A DNA stretch of 64,000 bases from Undibacterium sp. YM2 (GCF_009937975.1 NZ_AP018441.1:2728001-2792000); one strand, 5' to 3'. Counted from the first letter of the stretch, positions 17,450 through 27,549 are shown. A program made the numbers and translations. The notes: generated from the sequence alone by a model not told the origin.

Positions 17450-18262
17450 ATGAAATCGATTACTTCCCGCGATAATCCTCTGTACAAGGAATTCAAACAG
17501 CTTGCCACCAGTTCGCAGGCAAGGCGCAAGGCCGGCCGCACCTTGCTCGATGGCGTGCATCTGTGCGAAGCTTATTTTCAGCATCTTGGTGCACCAGAGT
17601 ATTGCATCGTTGCAGAAAGCAGCCTGCATCATGCAGAGGTGGCAGCAGTGCTGGCGCAAAGCGAGCAACAGAGAACACAATGCATTTGCCTGCCAGATGC
17701 CTTGTACAAGGCGCTAAGCCAGGTTGAGCACGGGGTGGGTGTGATGTTTATCATTACTACGCCTGCGCCTGAATTTCCAAACGATTTGGCTTCATCTTCC
17801 GTGGTGCTGGACAATTTGCAGGACCCTGGCAACCTCGGTTCTATCCTGCGCAGCGCGGCGGCGGCAGGCATAAAAAATGTATTTTGCAGTCCGGGCACTG
17901 CATTTGCCTGGTCGCCCAAAGTCATGCGCGCAGGCATGGGGGCACATTTTTTACTGAATATTTTTGAAAATGTCGATTTGCCAGCACTATTGAGAAATAC
18001 CACTATCCCGGTGTTGGCGACTAGTTCGCACACCAGGCAAACCATTTATCAAAGCAACTTGAATCAGGAAGTGGTTTGGCTATTTGGTCACGAGGGACAG
18101 GGTGTTTCACCAGAATTGATGTCCATGGCCACCAGTACAGTGACCATACCCCAGCAAGCGGCGATAGAATCATTGAATGTGGCTGCCAGCGCTGCCATCT
18201 GTTTTTTTGAACAAGTACGGCAGCAACTGGATGCAAAAACTGAGAGGCTGCCGCAAAATTGA
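17450..18262 (+). CDS. SpoU/TrmH-family RNA 2'-O-methyltransferase
   Basis: 270 residues. The N-domain (KSITSRDNPLYKEFKQLA) binds RNA, and the knotted C-domain has LDNLQDPGNLGSILRSAAAAG, WLFGHEGQGVSPEL and IPQQAAIESLNVAASAAI, the three SPOUT motifs. The family 2'-O-methylates rRNA or tRNA; target nucleotide is not clear from sequence. It starts directly after the rnhB stop codon. The last five residues and the stop codon come from the left arm of the 102-bp palindromic element at 18244, which probably replaced the original 3' end. Confidence 0.9.
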   Translation: MKSITSRDNPLYKEFKQLATSSQARRKAGRTLLDGVHLCEAYFQHLGAPEYCIVAESSLHHAEVAAVLAQSEQQRTQCICLPDALYKALSQVEHGVGVMFIITTPAPEFPNDLASSSVVLDNLQDPGNLGSILRSAAAAGIKNVFCSPGTAFAWSPKVMRAGMGAHFLLNIFENVDLPALLRNTTIPVLATSSHTRQTIYQSNLNQEVVWLFGHEGQGVSPELMSMATSTVTIPQQAAIESLNVAASAAICFFEQVRQQLDAKTERLPQN

Positions 18263-18345
18263 CCTGGCGTTGTTGCGCCGCCTTGCCGTACTAAAGTACT
18301 GTCTGCCCCGGCGACGCCTAGCCATCTTAATTTTGCAGCAGCCTC
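18244..18345. repeat. 102-bp imperfect palindromic element between convergent genes
   Basis: The ends are inverted copies: GAGGCTGCCGCAAAATT at the left against AATTTTGCAGCAGCCTC at the right. The centre is GTACT-AA-AGTAC, and the inner arms pair partly. It fills the whole space between the methyltransferase and ppsR: it supplies the stop codon of the first and ends one base before the stop codon of the second. It resembles dispersed palindromic repeats that I recall in related genomes. It could fold into a cruciform or work as a bidirectional transcription end. No second copy was seen in this window. Confidence 0.7.
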
Positions 18346-19194
18346 CTAGTAAATCCGCACGTCAGATTTAATTTCCTGCAAAATCGTGGTCGATATTTCT
18401 TCTATCGATTTTGCAGTCGATGACAACCAGCGTATGCCTTCACGCTTCATCATCAGTTCCGCCTCGTTGACTTCATAGCGGCAGTTTTCCAGTGAGGCAT
18501 ATTTGCTACCTGGGCGACGTTCATTGCGAATTTCTGACAGACGTTCTGGTGCAATGCTCAAACCAAAAATCTTTCCTTTAAATTCGGGTAATGCTGATGG
18601 CAACTTGCCGCGTTCAAAATCATCAGGGATCAAAGGATAATTTGCTGCCTTGATGCCATATTGCATGGCCAGATACAGGGTAGTTGGCGTTTTTCCTGAG
18701 CGCGAAACACCGACAAGTATCACATCTGCCGTTGATAAATTCTTGTTGGACTGACCATCATCATGTGCCAAAGAGAAATTGATGGCTTCTATCCTGTTTT
18801 TATATTCTTCAGAATCTGTAATGTTATGGCTGCGCCCTATGGTGTGAGTGGACTTGACACCCAGTTCCTGCTCAAGTGGTGACACAAAGGTTTGTATCAA
18901 ATCCATGTGCAAACCCTTGGATTTAAAAACAACCCCAGCCAGGTCAGTTTTAACAAGAGTAGAGAAGACGATGGGGCGATTGCCTTCAGCCGTATAGGCG
19001 TCATTGATTTTGCGCACGGCATCGTGGGCTTTTTCCAGAGTATCTATGAAGGGTAAGCGAACTTGTTTAAATTTCAAGTCAAATTGTGTCAATACCGAGT
19101 GACCAAAGGTTTCTGCAGTGATGCCGGTACCGTCCGAGACGAAAAAAACGGTACGGTTCGCTGCAGGCCGTGCTTGCTGGAGAGTATCTGACAT
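18346..19194 (-). CDS. ppsR: Phosphoenolpyruvate synthase regulatory protein (kinase/pyrophosphorylase)
   Basis: 282 residues. [21 protein letters not shown] at the N-terminus and the P-loop [15 protein letters not shown] identify the DUF299/PpsR family. [14 protein letters not shown] and the C-terminal [20 protein letters not shown] also fit. PpsR inactivates PEP synthase by ADP-dependent phosphorylation and reactivates it by phosphate-dependent removal. Its target gene ppsA is divergent 232 bp away. The stop codon abuts the palindromic element. Confidence 0.95.
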   Translation of the reverse strand: MSDTLQQARPAANRTVFFVSDGTGITAETFGHSVLTQFDLKFKQVRLPFIDTLEKAHDAVRKINDAYTAEGNRPIVFSTLVKTDLAGVVFKSKGLHMDLIQTFVSPLEQELGVKSTHTIGRSHNITDSEEYKNRIEAINFSLAHDDGQSNKNLSTADVILVGVSRSGKTPTTLYLAMQYGIKAANYPLIPDDFERGKLPSALPEFKGKIFGLSIAPERLSEIRNERRPGSKYASLENCRYEVNEAELMMKREGIRWLSSTAKSIEEISTTILQEIKSDVRIY

Positions 19195-19426
19195 AGTAAT
19201 TTTATATGAATAATGGCAATAGGCTGGACGAAATATATTTGTACTCTTAGAAACAAAAAAGACTGCAAATTCTTATTCCGTTTAGATAAATCTTGCAGGA
19301 CACAATGTAAAATGCTGCAACAGCATGTCAAGCGTGGCTCGCCTCAAGAATAACAAAAAACCAGCGGGATACGAAGCAACACGGCATTAAACAGCAAAGA
19401 TTTCTTACCATCAAAAAGAGGTTGTT

Positions 19427-21844
19427 ATGTCCAACGCAGCAAATACCGAAGCGACTTATGTTGCCTCGTTTGAGCATTTACGCATGACGGATGTTGAATC
19501 CGTCGGCGGAAAAAATGCTTCTTTAGGCGAAATGATCAGCCAACTGGCAACTGCCGGTGTGCGGGTTCCTGGTGGTTTTGCCACCACGGCACAAGCTTTC
19601 CGTGATTTCCTGACACATAGTATCGATGGCGGTCTGCCATTGGAAAAGCGCATCGCTGACCGTCTTGAGGGGCTTGATATCGACGATGTCAAAGAGTTGG
19701 CAAGAGCAGGTGCCGACATCCGCCAATGGATCATAGACACACCATTCCAGCCGCGCTTGCTCAAGGAAATAGAAGAGTTCTACAGCAAGCTGGTTTCTGA
19801 CTCTACCGCTGAAATGTCGTTTGCCGTGCGTTCTTCGGCTACAGCAGAAGATTTGCCTGATGCGTCTTTTGCAGGTCAGCAAGAGACTTTCTTGAATGTT
19901 GTCGGAATTGACAATATTCTGGAGGCAATGAAACATGTATTTGCCTCGCTGTATAACGACAGGGCGATTTCCTACCGTGTCCATAAAGGTTTTACACACG
20001 CTGAAGTCGCCTTGTCTGCCGGTGTACAGCGCATGGTGCGTTCAGACCTGGGTGCCGCTGGCGTGATGTTCACAATAGATACAGAATCCGGTTTCAAGGA
20101 TGTGGTTTTCATCACTTCCAGCTATGGCTTGGGCGAAACCGTGGTGCAGGGCGCGGTTAATCCTGACGAATTCTATGTCCATAAGCCTATGCTGGAACAG
20201 GGCAAATTGCCTGTCATACGCCGTAATATTGGCTCCAAGCTCATTAAAATGGAATTCACAGGCGAAGCCAAGGCTGGTCGTTCGGTTAAGACAGTCGATG
20301 TGCCGGTCGAATTGCGTAACCGTTATTCCCTGAATGATACAGAAGTAGTAGAGCTGGCTAAATACGCGACCATCATCGAGAAGCATTATGGCCGCCCTAT
20401 GGACATCGAATGGGGTAAGGATGGCCGTGACGGCAAGCTGTACATCCTGCAAGCACGTCCGGAAACAGTCAAATCCCAGCAAAAACATACTGATGCACAG
20501 CAGCGCTTCAAGCTCAAAGGAAGTGGCACTGTGCTGGTGTCTGGCCGTGCGATTGGCCAGAAAATCGGTGCAGGCCGCGTGCGCGTCATTCACGATCCTT
20601 CCGAGATGGAAAGAGTGCAGCCAGGCGACGTTCTGGTAGCCGACATGACTGACCCTAACTGGGAACCTGTCATGAAGCGCGCTGCCGCTATCGTCACCAA
20701 CCGTGGTGGTCGTACTTGCCACGCAGCGATTATTGCGCGTGAACTCGGTGTTCCAGCTGTAGTCGGTTGTGAAGATGCGACGGATGTGCTGAAAGATGGC
20801 ACCCTGGTCACAGTGTCTTGTGCAGAAGGTGATGAAGGCAAGATTTACGATGGTTTGCTGGAAACCGAGGTCACAGAAGAAGTACGCGGTGAATTGCCCA
20901 AATTGCCTTTGAAGATCATGCTCAATGTCGGAAATCCACAACTGGCATTTGACTTCCAGTCTGTACCGAATGATGGCGTTGGTTTGGCGCGCCTGGAATT
21001 CATCATCAATAACAATATCGGCGTGCATCCAAAAGCAATACTGGAATACCCGAATATTGATGCCGACCTCAAAAAAGCAGTGGAATCTGTTGCGCGTGGG
21101 CATGCCTCTCCAAGAGCCTTTTATGTAGATAAACTGGCAGAAGGCATCGCGACTATTGCGGCTGCATTCTGGCCCAAGAAAGTTATCGTCCGCTTGTCAG
21201 ATTTTAAATCGAATGAATACAAGAAGCTCATAGGTGGATCGCGCTACGAACCGGATGAAGAAAATCCTATGCTGGGTTTCCGCGGTGCTGCGCGTTATCT
21301 GGCACCGGATTTTGCCGAGTCATTCGAAATGGAATGCCAGGCAATGAAACGTGTACGTAATGAGATGGGCCTGACCAATGTAGAAATCATGGTTCCTTTC
21401 GTACGTACTCTGGGTCAGGCTGAAAAAGTCGTGAACCTGCTGGCAAAAAATGGACTCAAACGTGGTGAAAATGGCTTGCGCCTGATCATGATGTGCGAAG
21501 TGCCATCGAATGCAATCCTGGCAGAAGAATTCCTGCAATTCTTTGATGGCTTCTCTATCGGTTCCAATGATTTGACGCAGCTGACACTGGGCTTGGATCG
21601 CGACTCTGGTATGGAATTGCTGGCAGCAGATTTTGATGAACGTGACCCTGCAGTGCGCGCTTTGCTGTCACGCGCCATCGCTGCTTGCCGCAAACTCGAC
21701 AAGTATGTTGGTATATGCGGCCAGGGCCCATCTGATCATCCTGACTTTGCTGAATGGCTGATGAAAGAAGGAATAGAATCAATTTCCCTGAACCCTGATT
21801 CTGTGATTGATACCTGGCAGAAACTGGCTGCAGTCGGAAAATAA
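19427..21844 (+). CDS. ppsA: Phosphoenolpyruvate synthase
   Basis: 805 residues. The ATP-grasp N-domain starts with [15 protein letters not shown] and contains [20 protein letters not shown]. The swivelling phosphohistidine domain has His432 in [15 protein letters not shown]. The TIM-barrel PEP-binding domain ends with the [17 protein letters not shown] active-site Cys motif. It makes PEP from pyruvate and ATP, needed for growth on three-carbon acids. Length is normal. It is regulated by PpsR, encoded divergently. A terminator follows. Confidence 0.97.
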   Translation: MSNAANTEATYVASFEHLRMTDVESVGGKNASLGEMISQLATAGVRVPGGFATTAQAFRDFLTHSIDGGLPLEKRIADRLEGLDIDDVKELARAGADIRQWIIDTPFQPRLLKEIEEFYSKLVSDSTAEMSFAVRSSATAEDLPDASFAGQQETFLNVVGIDNILEAMKHVFASLYNDRAISYRVHKGFTHAEVALSAGVQRMVRSDLGAAGVMFTIDTESGFKDVVFITSSYGLGETVVQGAVNPDEFYVHKPMLEQGKLPVIRRNIGSKLIKMEFTGEAKAGRSVKTVDVPVELRNRYSLNDTEVVELAKYATIIEKHYGRPMDIEWGKDGRDGKLYILQARPETVKSQQKHTDAQQRFKLKGSGTVLVSGRAIGQKIGAGRVRVIHDPSEMERVQPGDVLVADMTDPNWEPVMKRAAAIVTNRGGRTCHAAIIARELGVPAVVGCEDATDVLKDGTLVTVSCAEGDEGKIYDGLLETEVTEEVRGELPKLPLKIMLNVGNPQLAFDFQSVPNDGVGLARLEFIINNNIGVHPKAILEYPNIDADLKKAVESVARGHASPRAFYVDKLAEGIATIAAAFWPKKVIVRLSDFKSNEYKKLIGGSRYEPDEENPMLGFRGAARYLAPDFAESFEMECQAMKRVRNEMGLTNVEIMVPFVRTLGQAEKVVNLLAKNGLKRGENGLRLIMMCEVPSNAILAEEFLQFFDGFSIGSNDLTQLTLGLDRDSGMELLAADFDERDPAVRALLSRAIAACRKLDKYVGICGQGPSDHPDFAEWLMKEGIESISLNPDSVIDTWQKLAAVGK

Positions 21845-21866
21845 ATAGTTTTTCTCTGGAAGTAAA

Positions 21867-21902
21867 AAACGGGAATTTCTTGCAAAAGAATTCCCGTTTT
21901 TG
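21867..21902 (+). terminator. Rho-independent terminator after ppsA
   Basis: ACGGGAAT-TTCTTGCAAAAGA-ATTCCCGT followed by T5, 25 bp after the ppsA stop. A second terminator on the same strand lies 120 bp further on. Confidence 0.85.
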
Positions 21903-22021
21903 TTGTTGGTGCGCCGCAACATAATTCAATTGAAGCCCCTTGTATTTTTTAGAATTAAGACTAGACTACCGATGTCGAAACTTAAGAAAAAGAAAATCAA
22001 TACTTCAACAAAATTCCTGAG

Positions 22022-22062
22022 AAAGCCCTCGTTACCACGCCAGGTAACGGGGGCTTTTTTGT
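22022..22062 (+). terminator. Strong hairpin terminator upstream of nfeD
   Basis: AAGCCCTCGTTACC pairs with GGTAACGGGGGCTT (one G-U) around ACGCCA, followed by a T run. It stands more than 170 bp after ppsA, behind that gene's own terminator, and 100 bp before nfeD. It must therefore end another transcript or attenuate the downstream operon. Confidence 0.8.
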
Positions 22063-22167
22063 GGGTAAATTTCTATGACGATTACCGATGAAAAATATAA
22101 GCCAGTCGTAGAAAATGCAAATGTCGCAAAGTAAATAAGTACAAAAACTGATAAGGAGAATAAGAAT

Positions 22168-22602
22168 ATGAACGGATGGATGATGTGGATGATACTGGCT
22201 GGTGTAGTCGTGATCTTTGAGTTGTTCACTGGCACGTTTTACTTGTTGATGATTTCAATTGGTTTGGTTGCCGGTGCTCTGGCTGCTGTTTTCCAATTGG
22301 GTTCAGCAGGACAAATGATAGTTGCTGCTGTTGTTGGATCGCTCGCAACCATAGCCTTGCACAAGAGTAAATATGGCTGGAAAGAAAATGCAAATGCGGC
22401 CAGAGACCCAAATGTGAACATGGATATAGGGCAAACCTTGCAAGTCAATGAATGGAAGGAATTAGGTAATGGCAAGTTTGCCGCGAGAACCATGTATCGC
22501 GGCGCGATGTGGGATGTCGAATTACAGCACTCGGCAGGTTATCCCGGTGCTTATATTATTGAAGAGGTACAAGGTAGCCGTTTGATCGTAAGACCGTCGT
22601 AG
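22168..22602 (+). CDS. NfeD-like membrane protein
   Basis: 144 residues. Two or three N-terminal membrane helices (MMWMILAGVVVIFELFTGTF, LMISIGLVAGALAAVF, then MIVAAVVGSLATIAL) are followed by a soluble OB-fold-like domain (NMDIGQTLQVNEW ... GAMWDVELQHSAG). This is the short NfeD form without the protease domain. NfeD proteins pair with SPFH/stomatin proteins and help organise membrane domains. The gene is the first of three likely co-transcribed genes, with an AAGGAG ribosome site. Confidence 0.88.
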   Translation: MNGWMMWMILAGVVVIFELFTGTFYLLMISIGLVAGALAAVFQLGSAGQMIVAAVVGSLATIALHKSKYGWKENANAARDPNVNMDIGQTLQVNEWKELGNGKFAARTMYRGAMWDVELQHSAGYPGAYIIEEVQGSRLIVRPS

Positions 22603-22661
22603 CAGTGCAAAGAATAATTGAAATCACATAAGACAATCTGAATAACAATAAAGGTAAAAAA

Positions 22662-23612
22662 ATGGAAAACATAGGTACAGTCGCTCTGGTTTTACTGGTA
22701 TTGGGCATAGTGTTTATCTTCAAGACCATTAACGTCGTACCACAACAGCATGCCTGGGTTGTGGAGCGACTTGGTAAATATCATGCCACTCTGGGGCCGG
22801 GCTTGAATATCGTGGTGCCTTTTGTTGATCGCATCGCTTATAAACACATACTGAAAGAAATCCCGCTCGATGTTCCGCCGCAGGTCTGTATCACCAGAGA
22901 CAATACGCAATTGCAGGTAGATGGTATTTTGTATTTCCAGATTACTGATGCCATGCGTGCGTCTTATGGTTCGTCCAACTACATCTCTGCCATCACGCAA
23001 CTGGCGCAAACCACCTTGCGTTCTGTCATCGGTAAGATGGAGCTAGACAAAACTTTTGAAGAGCGTGATCACATCAATACCACCATCGTTAATGCGATTG
23101 ATGAATCGGCAGCCAACTGGGGTGTCAAGGTCTTGCGTTATGAAATCAAGGATTTGACACCACCAAAAGAAATCTTGCATGCGATGCAGGCGCAAATTAC
23201 TGCTGAGCGTGAAAAACGTGCCTTGATCGCTGCGTCAGAAGGCCGCAAGCAAGAGCAGATCAATATTGCGACTGGTGAGCGTGAAGCGTCGATTGCCAAA
23301 TCTGAAGGTGAGAAACAGGCATCGATTAACCGTGCACAAGGTCAGGCTGCAGCCATACTGGCGATCGCAGAGGCCAGTGCAGAAGCGATACGCAAGACAG
23401 CAGCGGCGATACAGTCACCTGGTGGTGCAGATGCGGTCAATCTGAAAGTCGCAGAACAATATGTCAGTGCATTTGGCAACCTGGCTAAAACCAATAACTC
23501 CATTATTGTTCCAGCCAACCTGGGTGATATGAGTGGCCTGATCGCTACTGCCATGCAAGTTGTTAAGTCTCAAAAACCCGCAATCACCGAGTCGCCACGA
23601 CGACCCGTCTGA
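22662..23612 (+). CDS. SPFH/Band 7 protein, paraslipin (QmcA-like)
   Basis: 316 residues. One N-terminal membrane helix (TVALVLLVLGIVFIFKTINVV). The SPFH domain starts VVPQQHAWVVERLGKYHATLGPGLNIVVPFVDRI and runs to about residue 185 (LRYEIKDLTPPKEIL). A helical Ala/Glu-rich part with repeated KSEGEKQASINRAQGQAAAIL-like heptads and a C-terminal VPANLGDMSGLIATAM follow. Paraslipins form large membrane rings that protect or sort membrane proteins, with NfeD as partner. It follows nfeD by 59 bp. Confidence 0.92.
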   Translation: MENIGTVALVLLVLGIVFIFKTINVVPQQHAWVVERLGKYHATLGPGLNIVVPFVDRIAYKHILKEIPLDVPPQVCITRDNTQLQVDGILYFQITDAMRASYGSSNYISAITQLAQTTLRSVIGKMELDKTFEERDHINTTIVNAIDESAANWGVKVLRYEIKDLTPPKEILHAMQAQITAEREKRALIAASEGRKQEQINIATGEREASIAKSEGEKQASINRAQGQAAAILAIAEASAEAIRKTAAAIQSPGGADAVNLKVAEQYVSAFGNLAKTNNSIIVPANLGDMSGLIATAMQVVKSQKPAITESPRRPV

Positions 23613-23754
23613 TCAAATGAGGAGCGTGACAGGCTCCTCATTATCGTAACACTACCCACACAAATTTCCGTTGTACTGCTGGCATCTACCAGATGCCAGT
23701 AGCGCTGCTGCATGTCCGGAACAAACCGGAACTTTTAAAAAGAAGAGGCTAGGT

Positions 23755-25698
23755 ATGTTTGAAATTATTTTGGCAAGCATCGTTGTTATACTTATTTTGC
23801 TGTTGTATAGCAGCAATGTGCTCGTATATATCTCGAATGAAAAAATTGGTATCGTCGAAAAGAAATGGTCGGCCAGCGGTTCTGTCCAGCATGGATTCAT
23901 TGCCCTAAATGGCGAAGCCGGTTTCCAGCCCGAAGTATTGCGCGGTGGCTTTCATATGTTCTTCCCGTTTCAATATTCCATACACAGACATGACCTGGTG
24001 ACCATACAGCAAGGCACCCTGGCCTATGTATTTGCCCGTGATGGGCAGGCCATGGCTCCAACCCAGAATCTGGCATGCAATAAGGAGGCAAATGACTTTA
24101 CCGATGTCCGCAGTTTCCTGACCAATGCTGGCCAAAAAGGTTTGCAACGCAAGATACTGCGTGAAGGTACTTACGCGATCAACCTGGCACAATTTGTGGT
24201 GCTGACTGCTGAGCGCGTTTATGCCTTGCCTTTACCTGGTGATGGCAATATCAGTAACGATGGCATCGTGGTTGGCCAACTGGCAGAAATGCTGGATGAA
24301 CTGCGCTCACGTAACGGTTTCCTGCCCTTGGTGATACGTGACGATAAGCTGGCAGTCATCACCACGCATGAAGGACAGTCTTTGCCCGAGGGCACTATCG
24401 TTGCACCTGTAGTGGGCGCTGATCCGCATGAGGGTAATAGTTATCACCATGACTTTCAAAACCCAGAAGTGTTTATAGAGGCCGGCGGTTACAAAGGACG
24501 GCAGTTGCAGGTGCTGGTGGAAGGTACCTATTATCTGAATGCCCGTTTTGCCAGTTATGAAATAGTGGAAAAACGTGTAGTGCCGGTTGGCTATGTTGGT
24601 GTAGTGGTGTCTTATACCAGTAAGGCTGGTAACGACGTAACAGGGGATGCTTATCGCCACGGTGAATTGGTCAGCAGTGATGAAAAAGGTGTACAGGTAA
24701 GCCCATTATTGCCTGGCAAATATGCCCTGAACCCCTATGCTAAACGTGTTATCGATGTGCCTACGACCAACTTTATTTTGAAATGGCAGTCAGGCCAGGT
24801 GGGTTCACATGAGCTGGACAAACACCTGAGTGAAGTTTCACTGATTACCAAAGACGCATTTGAACCTGATCTGCCTTTATCTGTCGTCGTCAACATCGAC
24901 TATAAAATGGCGCCGCTGGTCATACAAAGGTTTGGGGATATCCAGAAACTGGTAGAGCAAACCCTGGACCCTATGGTTGCCGCGTATTTCAAGAACATAG
25001 GCCAGGGCAAAACACTCATAGAGTTACTGCAAGAACGTTCAGACATACAGGAACGCGCCAAAGCAGAAATGCGCAAGAATTTTGAAGGTTATAATCTGAC
25101 CCTGAATGAAGTATTGATAGGCACGCCGCGTGCCAAGACTGGCGACACGCAGATTGAAGTGATTCTGAAGCAATTGCGTGAGCGTCAGGTCTCCAGGGAG
25201 CAACTGGAAACTTACAAAACCAAAGAAACCGCCGCCGTACAAGAGCGCATCCTGCGTGAGGCAGAGGCCAGGGCAAAGCAACAGACTTCCATCACCGAGT
25301 CGGAACTGGCCGTCAAGATCGCAGAAAATCAAGGTAGTGCAGCCGTGCAGAAAGCGATCAAGGCTGCTGAGGAAGCACGTCAGGTTGCCTCTGGTGCCGC
25401 TGATGCCAAACGTACTCTGGCGAATGCTGAAGCTTATCAAATTCAGCAGATAGGTGAAGCACAGGCGAAAGCGACTGAGTTGAACGTAGAAGCTTATGGG
25501 GGCCCAGAGCTGCAATTCCAGCAAACAGTCTTGCTGCGTTTTGCCGAAGCGATAGAAAAAGGCCACATCGCCATGGTACCAAGCATACAGACTGGTGGCA
25601 GTGGTAGCAGCTCCGCCGTAGATGCTTTCCTCGCACTCGCTGCAAAAGACCTGTTGAATAAAGGGGAGGGGAAAACCGCAGTGATTAATGCCGGTTAA
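23755..25698 (+). CDS. Large SPFH-domain (flotillin-like) membrane protein
   Basis: 647 residues from the ATG of MFEIILASIVVILILLLYSS, which has AAGAGG upstream; the frame is open 84 bp further but without a good start. One N-terminal anchor. An unusual long beta-rich N-domain (about 30-290) carries repeated KxLREGTYAINLAQFVV / QVLVEGTYYLNARFA patterns. An SPFH core (about 290-450) contains VPVGYVGVVVSY, and a coiled-coil Ala/Glu/Gln region (about 470-600) follows. The repeated 'EGTYxLN' units look like duplicated SPFH-type sub-domains. It probably assembles with the paraslipin and NfeD encoded before it. Role unknown. Confidence 0.75.
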   Translation: MFEIILASIVVILILLLYSSNVLVYISNEKIGIVEKKWSASGSVQHGFIALNGEAGFQPEVLRGGFHMFFPFQYSIHRHDLVTIQQGTLAYVFARDGQAMAPTQNLACNKEANDFTDVRSFLTNAGQKGLQRKILREGTYAINLAQFVVLTAERVYALPLPGDGNISNDGIVVGQLAEMLDELRSRNGFLPLVIRDDKLAVITTHEGQSLPEGTIVAPVVGADPHEGNSYHHDFQNPEVFIEAGGYKGRQLQVLVEGTYYLNARFASYEIVEKRVVPVGYVGVVVSYTSKAGNDVTGDAYRHGELVSSDEKGVQVSPLLPGKYALNPYAKRVIDVPTTNFILKWQSGQVGSHELDKHLSEVSLITKDAFEPDLPLSVVVNIDYKMAPLVIQRFGDIQKLVEQTLDPMVAAYFKNIGQGKTLIELLQERSDIQERAKAEMRKNFEGYNLTLNEVLIGTPRAKTGDTQIEVILKQLRERQVSREQLETYKTKETAAVQERILREAEARAKQQTSITESELAVKIAENQGSAAVQKAIKAAEEARQVASGAADAKRTLANAEAYQIQQIGEAQAKATELNVEAYGGPELQFQQTVLLRFAEAIEKGHIAMVPSIQTGGSGSSSAVDAFLALAAKDLLNKGEGKTAVINAG

Positions 25699-25709
25699 TC
25701 TCGTATTTG

Positions 25710-25742
25710 AGAAGTGGCTTTGATCAGGCCAAAGTCACTTCT
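25710..25742. repeat. Hairpin between convergent SPFH and DUF2063 genes
   Basis: AGAAGTGGCTTTG pairs with CAAAGTCACTTCT (one G-U) over 13 bp. The right arm overlaps the last codons of the DUF2063 gene. No T run follows on either strand. It may end or protect both convergent transcripts. Confidence 0.5.
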
Positions 25743-26614
25743 TCTGTCGTCAGCAAACCAAGCGCTTGCGCTTGTGGCTGCCACAGGCAAATATCTGCCA
25801 GTAGTGCTTTCATATCCAGTCCTGTTTCTTGTGATGACTTTACTGCGCACTCATGCATATCTGGATTGTTGTAAGCAGCTTGCAAAAAATAATATTGCCA
25901 TGGAAGCAGGGTGATCAGTTGCACGCGGTAATTCTGGCGAGTAAATGCGAGGTAACTGGTCTCTGGTTGTGGCGGGGCTGGTAAATCCTGGCCCGCAGGT
26001 GTGTGTTTTGCCTGCTCCCAGTAGGCCAGTAAAGGAAAGCTGGTTTTCAGTAGCCGTACGCAGGCCGGGATATGGATGTCTGCATGTGAACCCATGAGCA
26101 AGTCAAACGCATTGTGGGTTTTGATATTAAGGTTATTCTCCAGTCCGGGTGCCCGTATTACCTCGGTAAATGCCCGTTCCAGTTTTGCTATCTCCACCGG
26201 AAACTGCAATAGCAGGTCTGCTTCGCCAGCTTTTAATGCGTCTGTATTTTGGGCTTGACTCTGCAGAAGGAAGCTGGCAAAACCAGCACCTAAATCATAC
26301 AAAGACGGCGCACGGGAAGGATGTCGCCAGATATAGTTATGGGCAAAAAAATTAAACAATTCATCGCCCATCAAACGATGTAGAACCGGGAAGTCAGCTT
26401 GCAGGCATTCCTGTAAACGCAGGATATAGCCATGGGCATAAATATGCATGCGCGATTGCTTGCCCGGCGTGATCTTGATTACGCGTGACTCTTCCAGTCC
26501 CAGATGTTCCTGCGCCAGCAACAAGCCTCTCGCCAGACCACCGGGAGCAGTCATCACTGTTAAAAACCAGTGCTGTAATTGCGATAGCGACGGATCAGGT
26601 GCAGGCTGGCTCAT
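25724..26614 (-). CDS. DUF2063 / HvfC-BufC-like partner protein
   Basis: 296 residues. The N-terminal domain has [70 protein letters not shown] and FASFL. These are the marks of the DUF2063 family, often described as putative DNA-binding. In characterised MNIO pathways (bufferin, HvfBC, and the analogous MbnC in methanobactin) this protein binds the precursor leader and forms a complex with the DUF692 enzyme. The C-terminal half is more variable. The start overlaps the DUF692 stop by 4 bp, a strong sign of coupled production. It is the last gene of the three-gene cassette. Confidence 0.85.
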   Translation of the reverse strand: MSQPAPDPSLSQLQHWFLTVMTAPGGLARGLLLAQEHLGLEESRVIKITPGKQSRMHIYAHGYILRLQECLQADFPVLHRLMGDELFNFFAHNYIWRHPSRAPSLYDLGAGFASFLLQSQAQNTDALKAGEADLLLQFPVEIAKLERAFTEVIRAPGLENNLNIKTHNAFDLLMGSHADIHIPACVRLLKTSFPLLAYWEQAKHTPAGQDLPAPPQPETSYLAFTRQNYRVQLITLLPWQYYFLQAAYNNPDMHECAVKSSQETGLDMKALLADICLWQPQAQALGLLTTEEVTLA

Positions 26615-27549
26615 GAAGTGCTGAGTTCTTCCAATTGAAAATGCACGGGCGTAGAAATGCTTGAACCCGATGCAGCATTGATTTTCATCTCTGGAAAATG
26701 ACCAGTCATGACCAAGCGTGCCTTGTCCAGTTCTGCCAGCAAGTCAGGGTAAGCCGGGATATTGGCATCCCATTCCAGCAGTGTAGAAACACCACCCGTC
26801 AAGGTTTGTGCCAGCGCATATAAATGCCAGACTGGTGTTGGTACTGGCTGATCATGCGTATCTATCATATAGTCGCCATGATGACTAGGTCCCGCCAGAT
26901 GAATTTGCACGATGCGGTCCGCAGGCAGGTTGCGTATATAACGTTCAGCATCAAAGCCGTGATTGTAGGCAGACACATAGACATTATTGACATCCAGTAG
27001 TAACCCACAACCGGTTTTTTCAGTTAACCGACTTAGAAATTCATCCTCCGCCATGCTGGACTGTTCAAATTCTACGTAGGTACTGGGGTTTTCTATAATC
27101 AATGGGCGTTCCAGAAAATCCTGCACTATGCGTACACGTTCAATCACATGCGCTAGCGTGACCTCATTCAAGGGGAGCGGCAGCAAATCATGGGTATTCA
27201 TGGCTGCAGCACCCGTCCAGCACAAATGATCTGATACCCAGGAAGGTTGCAATTCCTTCGCCAGTTGCCTGAGCTTCTTTAGATAATCGAAATTCAGCGC
27301 ATCTGTACTGCCTATCGATAGCGAAACACCATGCATGACGATAGGACAGCTTTGCGCTATGCGTTCCAATACATGACGTGCATAACCATGGTTATCAATG
27401 AAATTTTCTGTAATCACTTCAAACCAGGCGACTCCGGCACCATGTTCAAGTATGTGCTCAAAATGGGTATTGCGCAGACCAACGCCCAGACCCAGATTGG
27501 GCAGGCCCAGGCGTGGCTGCAAAGTGTGCATAGAGTACTGCTCAGGCAT
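26611..27549 (-). CDS. DUF692 multinuclear non-heme iron oxidase (MNIO), HvfB/BufB-like
   Basis: 312 residues, TIM-barrel family. N-terminal [16 protein letters not shown], then likely metal ligands in [65 protein letters not shown] and LLEWDANIP. All canonical MNIO positions I can recognise are intact. MNIO enzymes use two or three irons and oxygen to modify Cys, or occasionally Asp or Asn, in ribosomal peptides, giving oxazolone/thioamide, thiooxazole or related groups that bind copper. The gene lies 9 bp after the ferritin-like/Cys-rich gene and overlaps DUF2063. The nearest Cys-rich candidate substrate is the C-terminal part of that upstream protein. Confidence 0.92.
   Translation of the reverse strand: MPEQYSMHTLQPRLGLPNLGLGVGLRNTHFEHILEHGAGVAWFEVITENFIDNHGYARHVLERIAQSCPIVMHGVSLSIGSTDALNFDYLKKLRQLAKELQPSWVSDHLCWTGAAAMNTHDLLPLPLNEVTLAHVIERVRIVQDFLERPLIIENPSTYVEFEQSSMAEDEFLSRLTEKTGCGLLLDVNNVYVSAYNHGFDAERYIRNLPADRIVQIHLAGPSHHGDYMIDTHDQPVPTPVWHLYALAQTLTGGVSTLLEWDANIPAYPDLLAELDKARLVMTGHFPEMKINAASGSSISTPVHFQLEELSTS

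Larger units (their letters stand above)
21845..22167. other. Intergenic region between ppsA and the NfeD/SPFH operon; possible small RNA
   Basis: 323 bases with two strong same-strand terminators (21867-21902 and about 22022-22062). Between them a weak promoter-like pair (TTGTAT 21940-21945, 16 nt, TAGACT 21962-21967) could start an RNA of about 90 nt ending at the second hairpin. A 39-codon frame from 21972 runs through the terminator and is probably not coding. The promoter of nfeD should lie in 22063-22150. Confidence 0.35.

Noticed and set aside
18244..18345. Integron attC site or insertion-sequence remnant
   Set aside because: No integrase, cassette array or transposase fragment is nearby and the ends do not show attC core sites; a dispersed palindrome fits better.
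21972..22091. Possible 39-residue Lys-rich small protein (MSKLKKKK...)
   Set aside because: The frame runs through a strong terminator hairpin and has no ribosome site, so a non-coding region or small RNA is more likely.
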